This document shows, one piece after another, positions 57,688 to 64,000 of a DNA stretch of 64,000 bases. The notes under the pieces were generated by a model, which saw only the letters and a list, made by a program, of their open reading frames with translations, did no database searches and was not told where the DNA came from. Every line of letters starts with the position of its first letter. Position 1 is the stretch's first letter. A program made the translations under genes and the position numbers. The stretch comes from Alcanivoracaceae bacterium (GTDB lineage: Bacteria; Pseudomonadota; Gammaproteobacteria; Pseudomonadales; Alcanivoracaceae), in assembly GCA_029210325.1 (NCBI GenBank), contig JARGPU010000004.1, positions 124,001 to 188,000 on the forward strand, written 5' to 3'.

Positions 57688-58404
57688 ATGAAAAAGACCT
57701 ATCTTGCAGCCGCCATCGCAGCAGTATTCTCCGTCGCCGGAGCTGCTCAGGCACAGGACTATCAGATGGAAGCCGGGCTGAGCTACTTCGATGATGGCAA
57801 TACCGTCAGCGATATGGCCGCGGACTTCACCTATCACATTGACACGGTAACCACCGCAGACCGTCCTTTGGCGGAGGCCGCATTTCTGGGTCGCAACAGC
57901 AATATTTCGGCGTTCTACTACACACCGGACGACGATACCCTTGAAGACACCATGGGGTTGGGTGTTGAGTGGTGGTTCGAAGACATCTACGCTGCAGCCG
58001 ACGTCAGTGACAATGATGGCGATAAGGACATGACCCTCCGACTGGGTTACATGCTGCAGGATGGTTTCCTGATCTATGCTGGCTACAATGACGACGATGC
58101 GACAACCCTGACCACCATCCTGCTCGGCACCAAATATGTTGTTGATAGCCTCAATGTAGAAGTGGAAGTGAGTCAGTCCGATGACGTGAACGATACCGTC
58201 GCGGTTAGCGCATTGGCTGACTACTACATCAACAATAGCTTCAGCGTTGGTGCTTCCGTAGATAAGGCAGAGCGTGGTGCTAGCACCTTCGGTGTTCAGT
58301 CCCGCTACTTCTTTACGCCGGTGCTCAGCGGTGAAGTTAGCTATGAGAAAACTGAGAGTAATCCAGATGATCTGATTGCTGCTCGTGTGGCTTTCCGCTT
58401 CTGA
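57688..58404 (+). CDS. YfaZ-like outer membrane protein
   Basis: The 238-residue product has a signal peptide cleaved near AQAQD and an amphipathic-strand pattern ending VAFRF, a terminal Phe, so it is an outer membrane barrel. The family appearance (VEWWFEDIYAAADVS, LRLGYMLQDGFLIYAGY, QSRYFFTPVLSGEVSYEKTE) fits YfaZ/putative porins of unknown function. The ATG at 57688 has a GGGAG site (AGGGAGATCTCAGA). It is preceded by the operator-like repeats and followed by a terminator. Confidence 0.78.
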   Translation: MKKTYLAAAIAAVFSVAGAAQAQDYQMEAGLSYFDDGNTVSDMAADFTYHIDTVTTADRPLAEAAFLGRNSNISAFYYTPDDDTLEDTMGLGVEWWFEDIYAAADVSDNDGDKDMTLRLGYMLQDGFLIYAGYNDDDATTLTTILLGTKYVVDSLNVEVEVSQSDDVNDTVAVSALADYYINNSFSVGASVDKAERGASTFGVQSRYFFTPVLSGEVSYEKTESNPDDLIAARVAFRF

Positions 58405-58418
58405 TTGTTCCAGATAAG

Positions 58419-58449
58419 AAAAATGCCCGCGAAAGCGGGCATTTTTTTG
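58419..58449. terminator. Bidirectional Rho-independent terminator
   Basis: AAATGCCCGC, a GAAA tetraloop and GCGGGCATTTTTTT form an uninterrupted stem with A-tract on one side and T-tract on the other. It lies between the yfaZ-like gene and the convergent fabB and can serve both. Confidence 0.9.
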
Positions 58450-58464
58450 TCTGCGTGAAGCCGT

Positions 58465-59679
58465 TTAGTCCTGGTAGCGACGCAAAACCAGGGTTGCGTT
58501 GGTTCCACCAAAGCCGAAGCTATTAGACATTACAGTATTCAGGGTGGCATCGCGGCTTTCGGTGATCACCGGGCAGCCCTCTGCCTCAGTATCCAGATTG
58601 GCGACATTGGCAGAGCCTGCAATAAAGCCATTTTGCATCATCAGTAGCGAGTAAATTGCTTCCTGAACTCCGGCGGCGCCAAGCGAATGGCCAGACAGCG
58701 ATTTGGTTGAGCTAAATGGCGGGATGTCGCTGCCGAACACTTCACGAATAGCTCGTAGTTCAGCCACATCACCCACCGGAGTGCTAGTGCCGTGGGTATT
58801 GATGTAATCGATTGGCGTATCCACGGTGGCCATGGCCTGACGCATGCAGCGCGCCGCACCTTCACCACTGGGGGCGACCATATCATGGCCATCCGAGGTG
58901 GCACCGTAGCCGACGATCTCGGCGAGAATATTAGCGCCACGAGCCTTGGCGTGTTCCAGCTCTTCCACCACAAGCATGCCGCCACCACCGGCGATGACAA
59001 AGCCGTCTCGGTCTGCATCATAGGCGCGGGAGGCCTTTTCGGGGGTGTCGTTGTATTTGCTCGACAGAGCTCCCATGGCGTCGAACAGGATGCTCAGTGT
59101 CCAGTGTTCTTCTTCGCCGCCGCCGGCAAATACGATGTCCTGTTTGCCAAGTTGGATCAGCTCCATGGCGTTGCCAATACAGTGGGCGCTGGTAGCACAG
59201 GCAGAGGCAATCGAGTAGTTCACGCCCTTGATCTTGAAGGGGGTCGCCAGACACGCGGAAACCGTGCTCGCCATAACCCGTGGCACCATATAGGGGCCAA
59301 CCCGTTTAACACCTTTTTCACGGGCGATATCCGCGGCATCAACCTGATTCATGGAAGAGTGGCCGCCGGAACCGGCGATCAGGCCGGTACGTTCGTTGCT
59401 GACCTGCTCGGGGCTGAGGCCGGAGCTGCGAATGGCATCATCCATGGCGACATAGGCAAACGCAGCGGAGTCGCCCATAAAACGGCGTGCCTTGCGGTCA
59501 ATGCGCTCATCCAGATCAATAGTCGGTATACCGGCCACCTGGCTACGCATGCCAATCTCTTTGTAGGGCTCACGGTGACGAATGCCGGAGATACTCTCTT
59601 TGAGAGAGCGGGTTACGCTGTCAGCGTCATTGCCGAGGCACGAGACGATGCCGAAACCAGTGATTACTACTCTGCGCAT
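58465..59679 (-). CDS. fabB: 3-oxoacyl-[acyl-carrier-protein] synthase I
   Basis: FabB elongates acyl-ACPs, including the cis-unsaturated intermediate from FabA. The 404-residue ketosynthase has the nucleophile Cys161 in SIASACATS, the histidines in [12 protein letters not shown] and [11 protein letters not shown], and the C-terminal [15 protein letters not shown]. It lies 12 bases after fabA on the same strand, the usual fabAB operon for anaerobic unsaturated fatty acid synthesis. A terminator is shared with the convergent gene. Confidence 0.97.
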   Translation of the reverse strand: MRRVVITGFGIVSCLGNDADSVTRSLKESISGIRHREPYKEIGMRSQVAGIPTIDLDERIDRKARRFMGDSAAFAYVAMDDAIRSSGLSPEQVSNERTGLIAGSGGHSSMNQVDAADIAREKGVKRVGPYMVPRVMASTVSACLATPFKIKGVNYSIASACATSAHCIGNAMELIQLGKQDIVFAGGGEEEHWTLSILFDAMGALSSKYNDTPEKASRAYDADRDGFVIAGGGGMLVVEELEHAKARGANILAEIVGYGATSDGHDMVAPSGEGAARCMRQAMATVDTPIDYINTHGTSTPVGDVAELRAIREVFGSDIPPFSSTKSLSGHSLGAAGVQEAIYSLLMMQNGFIAGSANVANLDTEAEGCPVITESRDATLNTVMSNSFGFGGTNATLVLRRYQD

Positions 59680-59691
59680 GGAGCTACTCCG

Positions 59692-60213
59692 TCAGAATCC
59701 GTCAGTGGAGGTGAAAAGGCCTACCCGCAGGTCTTCGGCATGATAGATGTCACGGCCATCGATGCTGACCCGGCCATCCGCCATGCCAAGGATCAGGCCG
59801 CGGGCGACGATGCGTTTGATGTCGAGGTGATAGGTGAGTTTCTTTGCGGTAGGAAGCACCTGGCCGCTAAATTTTACCCCGCCAACGCCCAGGGCTCGGC
59901 CGCGGCCCGGATGGCCCAGCCAGCCCAAGTGGAAGCCCACTAGCTGCCACAAAGCATCCAGACCGAGACACCCGGGCATTACCGGGTCACTTTCAAAGTG
60001 GCACTGGAAAAACCAAAGATCAGCAGCGATATCCAGTTCAGCAATAATCTCTCCCTTGCCGTACTTACCTCCCTCGCGGCTAATGTGAGTAATGCGGTCC
60101 ATCATCAGCATATTTGGCAGGGGCAGGCGTGCGTTGTTTGGCCCAAAAAGCTCGCCATGGCCACATGCTAGTAGTTCATCTTTGGTATAGGAGGACTGTC
60201 GTTGGCTCGTCAC
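59692..60213 (-). CDS. fabA: 3-hydroxydecanoyl-ACP dehydratase/isomerase
   Basis: FabA dehydrates 3-hydroxydecanoyl-ACP and isomerises it to cis-3-decenoyl-ACP, the branch point to unsaturated fatty acids. The 173-residue protein has His72 in [14 protein letters not shown] and Asp86 in [11 protein letters not shown], the catalytic pair. The frame is open much further upstream (to 60471), but the family start [12 protein letters not shown] and length (172 in E. coli) point to GTG at 60213. It has no strong ribosome site; an ATG at 60249 is the alternative. It is divergent from ccmF with 237 bases between. Confidence 0.94.
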   Translation of the reverse strand: MTSQRQSSYTKDELLACGHGELFGPNNARLPLPNMLMMDRITHISREGGKYGKGEIIAELDIAADLWFFQCHFESDPVMPGCLGLDALWQLVGFHLGWLGHPGRGRALGVGGVKFSGQVLPTAKKLTYHLDIKRIVARGLILGMADGRVSIDGRDIYHAEDLRVGLFTSTDGF

Positions 60214-60450
60214 TAAGGTATCCAGATCGGGGAATTCGGCGGCCATCATAGCAAACGCCTGCACCGTCGCGGCAATACAGGCATTACCAATTGTGACAAG
60301 CACAACAAGGCGGGGGGCGCAGGCATGATGTGTCAGCGTCAATGTTGAGCTGCTTTGATGACAGCCCGGTGACCGATGCGTCGCTTCCGGGCTTGCATTG
60401 AGGCGGCAGCTTGACCATTCTAAGGCCCCTCGAAAGTCCCGGAGAATCCC
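60214..60450. promoter_or_regulatory. Divergent promoter region fabA/ccmF
   Basis: The 237 bases between the fabA and ccmF starts should hold two divergent promoters. fabA is controlled by FabR/DesT-like repressors or FadR in relatives, but I could not identify a confident palindrome for these. The long open frame that continues from fabA upstream through this region is not supported as coding. Confidence 0.4.
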
Positions 60451-62409
60451 TTGGTCGCTGAATTGGGCCACTTCTGTCTCTGGCTAGCGCTTGCGCTCGC
60501 TGTTCTTCAATCCTTTGCGCCGGTCTACGGCTATGCCACTGGTAAACCGTGGATGTTGGCGGTTGCGCGTCCAGCGGCGATGTTGCAGTGGCTGTTACTG
60601 ACGGTCGGTTTGCTGGCGTTGGCCTGGGCATTTTACAGCCACGATTTCAGCATCAGCTATGTGGCGGGCCATTCCAACAGCAAGCTGCCCCTTGGCTACC
60701 GGATTTCCGCGATCTGGGGTGGCCACGAGGGTTCGTTGCTGCTTTGGGTGTGGATCCTTGCGCTATGGGGCCTGCTGGTGTCGCTGCTGCGCGGTGCCGT
60801 GCCGAAAGACATTCACGCACTGGTTTTAGCGGTCATGGGTATGATCGGCATCGGCTTCCTGTGCTTTATGCTATTTACCTCCAACCCGTTTGACCGAAAC
60901 CTTCCCTGGTTTCCTCTTGATGGCGGTGACCTGAATCCCTTGCTGCAGGACCCGGGGCTGATTATTCATCCGCCCATGCTGTACACCGGCTATGTAGGTT
61001 TTTCCGTTGCCTTTGCCTTTGCCATTGCCGGGCTGATTGCCGGCAAGCTGGACCCGGCTTGGGCGCGCTGGGCGCGGCCATGGACCACCGTGGCTTGGGC
61101 TTTCCTCAGTATCGGTATCGCGCTGGGCTCGTGGTGGGCCTATTACGAACTGGGCTGGGGCGGCTGGTGGTTCTGGGATCCGGTAGAGAACGCATCGCTG
61201 ATGCCGTGGCTTTGCGGCACGGCGTTGATCCACTCTCTGGCGGTTACTGAAAAGCGGGGCCTGTTCCGGGCCTGGACCGTGTTACTGGCGATCACCGCAT
61301 TCTCTTTGTGCCTGCTTGGTACATTTTTGGTGCGCTCCGGGGTGCTGACCTCAGTGCATTCATTTGCCAACGACCCTGCACGCGGTGCATTTATTCTGGC
61401 TTTCCTGGTTGTTGTTGTAGGTGGCTCGCTGGCGTTGTTTGCGGTCCGTGCACCTGTGCTGCGGCATCGTGCAGGGTTTGAGTTCCTGTCCCGCGACAGT
61501 TTTTTGTTAGCCAATAACCTGATTTTGCTGACGGCCACCTTTGTGGTGTTGATGGGTACATTGTTTCCCCTGCTTGGCGAAGCTCTGGATATCAAAATTT
61601 CCGTTCGTGCGCCTTACTTCAACGCATTTTTTGTGCCGCTGACACTGGTGCTGATGATGTTGTTGGTGCCGGGAATGTCCAGTAACTGGAAAAAGCAGGA
61701 AGGCCGGGCATTGCTCAAGCGGCTGTTCTGGCTGGTGCCGGTGAGCATCGTGCTGGGAGTGGCGGTGGTCGCGATCAGCGGTGGTGAGCTGCCGTTTGTT
61801 GCTGTGTTGGCAGTGGTGCTGGTGGTCTATGTGTTGCTTGCTCATATCGTTGACTGGGCACAAAAGGCACTGGCATTTCGCAGTGGCTTGCTTGCCGGTG
61901 CGCGACGTCTGCCCCGTGCCTATTACGGCATGGTGCTTGGCCATATTGGTCTGGCAATCATCGTCGCCGGTGTTACACAAGTGAGCTTCCGTGAGTCAGA
62001 ACGTGATCTGCGTATGCTGCCCGGTGATGTGGCCACTGTGGCAGGTTATGAGTTTACCTTTGCCCAAGTGGTCGACCGAGCTGGCCCGAATTTCAACGCA
62101 GTGCGTGGCATTGTTCCAGTCACATCCAATGGCCGACTGGTAACCACACTGCATCCGGAAAAGCGCACTTATCTGGCCAGCGGCCAGGTCATGACCGAGG
62201 CGGCCATCCATTCCAACTTATGGCGTGACCTTTATGTCGCCCTGGGCGAACCGATTGATGATACCGCCTGGGCGGTGCGTATCTACTACAAGCCGGGTAT
62301 CGGCTGGTTGTGGATAGGCTCGTTATTACTCGGTATCGGTGGCGTTTTGGCGGCTACGGACCGTCGCTATCGCTCGCGTAAATCGGAGGAAGCTGATGCA
62401 GCCGCGTAA
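60451..62409 (+). CDS. ccmF: Cytochrome c-type biogenesis protein CcmF
   Basis: CcmF is the membrane part of the haem lyase that joins haem to apocytochrome c. The 652-residue polytopic protein has the WWD haem-handling motif [19 protein letters not shown] and a haem-b-coordinating histidine region ([11 protein letters not shown]). It starts at TTG after a GGAGAA site ([18 protein letters not shown] follows, as in CcmF). ccmABCDE, usually upstream, are not here; the gene begins the cluster next to fabA. Confidence 0.94.
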   Translation: MVAELGHFCLWLALALAVLQSFAPVYGYATGKPWMLAVARPAAMLQWLLLTVGLLALAWAFYSHDFSISYVAGHSNSKLPLGYRISAIWGGHEGSLLLWVWILALWGLLVSLLRGAVPKDIHALVLAVMGMIGIGFLCFMLFTSNPFDRNLPWFPLDGGDLNPLLQDPGLIIHPPMLYTGYVGFSVAFAFAIAGLIAGKLDPAWARWARPWTTVAWAFLSIGIALGSWWAYYELGWGGWWFWDPVENASLMPWLCGTALIHSLAVTEKRGLFRAWTVLLAITAFSLCLLGTFLVRSGVLTSVHSFANDPARGAFILAFLVVVVGGSLALFAVRAPVLRHRAGFEFLSRDSFLLANNLILLTATFVVLMGTLFPLLGEALDIKISVRAPYFNAFFVPLTLVLMMLLVPGMSSNWKKQEGRALLKRLFWLVPVSIVLGVAVVAISGGELPFVAVLAVVLVVYVLLAHIVDWAQKALAFRSGLLAGARRLPRAYYGMVLGHIGLAIIVAGVTQVSFRESERDLRMLPGDVATVAGYEFTFAQVVDRAGPNFNAVRGIVPVTSNGRLVTTLHPEKRTYLASGQVMTEAAIHSNLWRDLYVALGEPIDDTAWAVRIYYKPGIGWLWIGSLLLGIGGVLAATDRRYRSRKSEEADAAA

Positions 62410-62932
62410 AGGCTTGTGGATGTTCCTGCCTCTGCTTGCTTTTCTGGGGCTTGCTGTTCTTCTGGCATCAGGCCTGGGCCGTGATACAGAAGAACTGCCC
62501 ACCGCGCTTGCCGGCAAGCCATTGCCGGAAATACAGTTGCCATCGTTGATGCGTCGTGGCACCGAGGTCAGTAATGAACTGTTTATTGGTCATTGGACGC
62601 TGCTGAATGTCTGGGCCACATGGTGTCCGACCTGCTATGTCGAACATCCTTATCTGATCAATCTTGCCGAACAGGGCATTCGTATTGTCGGTCTGAATTA
62701 TAAGGATGAGACCGACAAGGCCCGTGAGTATCTGGCTTCCTTGGGCAACCCGTATATCGAAGTGGCTATTGATGAGAGTGGTAGCTATGGAATCGATCTC
62801 GGGGTGTACGGCGCTCCGGAAACCTTTGTTATCAATCCTCAAGGGGAAGTGGTGCTGCGCTATGTCGGTGAACTGAATGACCGATCCTGGCAGCAGCGTT
62901 TTGCTCCGGTGTGGGAAAAGGAGACGCAGTGA
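62396..62932 (+). CDS. ccmG: Thiol:disulfide interchange protein CcmG/DsbE
   Basis: CcmG keeps apocytochrome c cysteines reduced. The 178-residue protein has an N-terminal membrane anchor (residues about 8-25) and a thioredoxin-like domain with the redox pair Cys77/Cys80 in WATWCPTCYVEHP and the cis-Pro in YGAPETFVI. The ATG at 62396 has a GGAGGAA site and overlaps ccmF by 14 bases; the frame extends further upstream without support. Confidence 0.94.
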   Translation: MQPRKGLWMFLPLLAFLGLAVLLASGLGRDTEELPTALAGKPLPEIQLPSLMRRGTEVSNELFIGHWTLLNVWATWCPTCYVEHPYLINLAEQGIRIVGLNYKDETDKAREYLASLGNPYIEVAIDESGSYGIDLGVYGAPETFVINPQGEVVLRYVGELNDRSWQQRFAPVWEKETQ

Positions 62933-63342
62933 TGAAACGGTTGTTGCTGCTTGTTTTATTTTGTTGGCCACTGGCATCAGGCGCAGTGGAGGATATCTAC
63001 CAGTTTGATTCGGCTGCAGATGAACACCGTTTCCGAGAGCTGTTGGTGCAGCTGCGTTGCCCGAAGTGCCAGAATCAGGCGATCGCAGATTCTGATGCGC
63101 CAATTTCTCAGGATATGCGCGAGCAGGTTGCCAGCATGATTCGTGATGGCCGCAGTAACGAGCAAATAGTTGATTACTTTGTCGAGCGCTATGGTGATTT
63201 CGTCAATTATGAGCCGCCGCTGACGCCGCAGACCCTGATTCTCTGGCTTGGGCCTATGCTGGCCATGCTTGGAGGAGCCCTGCTGGTGGGACTGCAAATG
63301 CGCCGGGCCCGACGTATTGCCCGTGGTGAGGATGTGCTGTGA
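62932..63342 (+). CDS. ccmH: Cytochrome c-type biogenesis protein CcmH
   Basis: CcmH is a thiol oxidoreductase that, with CcmG and CcmF, handles the apocytochrome haem-binding cysteines. The 136-residue product has a signal-type N-terminus, the redox motif LRCPKCQNQAIADSDA (Cys43 and Cys46), a helical domain and a C-terminal membrane segment (TLILWLGPMLAMLGGALLVG). The start ATG overlaps the ccmG stop by one base, with GGAGACG just ahead. It overlaps ccmI by one base. Confidence 0.94.
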   Translation: MKRLLLLVLFCWPLASGAVEDIYQFDSAADEHRFRELLVQLRCPKCQNQAIADSDAPISQDMREQVASMIRDGRSNEQIVDYFVERYGDFVNYEPPLTPQTLILWLGPMLAMLGGALLVGLQMRRARRIARGEDVL

Positions 63343-64000
63343 TGTTCTATCTTCTTATCGGCCTAACCAGTCTGGTAGTAGCTATCCTGTTATGGGTGCT
63401 TTGGCGCCATGAGGCGAGGCAGCAGGCTGTAGCCATGGCCGTGCCGGCCATCCCTTTGACGGCGGCGGTGATTGTTGTTGGTGCGCTTCTATATATAGGG
63501 GTTGGTCTTAACAAGGACACCGGTCGATGGTTGTCAGACTGGCGCGAATATCGCGAGTTTGCTCGTCAGGTGGTGGCAGGGGAGCCGGATCCACAGATCG
63601 CTGCGAATGTGCCGTTGCAGTCCCTCGCCCGAGTGTTGCAGCGACAGTTGCATCTGACCCCCTCAGCGGAGGGCTGGTATGTATTGGCCCTGGTATACGC
63701 CGAAATGGAGGCGCCAAAGGTTGCAGTAACGGCAGCTCGCAAGGCAGTGGAGCTGGCCGGCGACGAGCTCGATCCGCGTCTGTTGCTGGCTCGCAGTCTG
63801 ATTGAACAGAGCGGCGGCAAGTTGGATGCGGAGGCGGGGACAATTCTGGATGATGTGCTCCGCCGTCACCCCGATCATGATGGCGCCTTAACGTTGCTGG
63901 CTTCTGCTGCCATGCAGAGTCGCGATTACGCCCGGGCGTTACCAGCCTGGCAGGCATTGCTAAGCCGTCACGGCGAAGGTGAGGCGCGGCCACTGCTTGA
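63342..64000 (+). CDS. ccmI: Cytochrome c-type biogenesis protein CcmI/CycH, 5' part
   Basis: The gene starts at ATG on the ccmH stop and runs off the window; 219 codons are visible without a stop. It has two N-terminal membrane helices (FYLLIGLTSLVVAILLWVL and PLTAAVIVVGALLYIGVGL) with a cytoplasmic loop between, then a TPR domain (WYVLALVYAEMEAPKVAVTA; LTLLASAAMQSRDYARALPA). CcmI delivers apocytochrome c to the CcmFH lyase. Confidence 0.88.
   Translation, partial: MFYLLIGLTSLVVAILLWVLWRHEARQQAVAMAVPAIPLTAAVIVVGALLYIGVGLNKDTGRWLSDWREYREFARQVVAGEPDPQIAANVPLQSLARVLQRQLHLTPSAEGWYVLALVYAEMEAPKVAVTAARKAVELAGDELDPRLLLARSLIEQSGGKLDAEAGTILDDVLRRHPDHDGALTLLASAAMQSRDYARALPAWQALLSRHGEGEARPLL

Noticed and set aside
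58792-59943. Open frame of 383 codons on the plus strand across fabB and fabA
   Set aside because: It is antisense to two well-conserved enzymes, crosses their boundary, and shows no family motif; high GC content makes such frames common.
60214-60471. N-terminal extension of fabA to 60471
   Set aside because: The extra 86 residues have no similarity to FabA and would cover the ccmF promoter and start; FabA length is met from GTG 60213.

Overview
The window is chromosomal DNA of a gammaproteobacterium. Housekeeping gene order (accA-tilS-pyrG-kdsA-eno-ftsB-ispD-ispF-truD-surE-pcm-nlpD, nadB/rpoE-rseABC-mucD-lepA-lepB-rnc-era-recO-pdxJ-acpS, cysM-rlmD-relA-mazG) is that of the Pseudomonas/Oceanospirillales/Alcanivorax branch. 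A marine, Alcanivorax-like host is my inference from this order, from the alkane/fatty-acid flavour of several accessory genes and from the mosaic hairpin repeats; no rRNA or tRNA gene is present to test it.

Layout. 1-640: end of a polyisoprenyl-linked glycosyltransferase/GtrA pair (minus). 833-13617: one long plus-strand run for fatty acid initiation, tRNA modification, CTP, KDO, glycolysis, division, isoprenoids, pseudouridylation, protein repair, a DUF368 lipid-carrier transporter, NlpD and a metal exporter. 13813-16885: a minus-strand HAE3-type RND exporter and an SRPBCC protein, next to an AraC regulator. 18040-21346: an AT-richer accessory island with small exported proteins, two TPR-type exported proteins, a duplicated 100-140 bp sequence and two decayed pieces of a cytochrome bd oxidase subunit I gene. 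21330-28289: unrelated single genes, namely an SDR, small envelope proteins, a BLUF photoreceptor, polyphosphate:AMP phosphotransferase, an UndA-like diiron protein and a diguanylate cyclase. 27381-33441: an AraC regulator divergent from a valine/isobutyrate degradation cluster (mmsA, acyl-CoA dehydrogenase, 3-hydroxyisobutyryl-CoA hydrolase, mmsB) carrying two large tandem inverted repeats. 33453-36723: ygfZ, sdhE-ygfX and nadB. 36861-47408: the sigma-E envelope stress operon, then lepA through acpS as an almost gapless operon. 47369-50062: a GacS/BarA hybrid kinase. 50152-56235: cysM to mazG, including relA. 56408-58404: two outer membrane proteins. 58465-60213: fabA-fabB. 60451-64000: ccmF-ccmG-ccmH-ccmI (the last runs off the end).

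Functional links: the valine cluster converts isobutyryl-CoA to propionyl-CoA, with the AraC protein as probable local regulator. rpoE, rseA, rseB, rseC and mucD form a complete envelope-stress sensing and proteolysis unit. relA and mazG are the usual stringent-response neighbours. fabA/fabB make unsaturated fatty acids. The ccm genes mature c-type cytochromes.

The least explained part is 18040-21346: it has foreign-looking composition, exported TPR proteins of unknown role, and pieces of a lost cydA gene on both sides of the cassettes. Other points of note are the UndA-like protein, a DPFA repeat in the RND exporter, a perfect palindrome that makes mirror-image promoter elements between nadB and rpoE, and nlpD without rpoS behind it.
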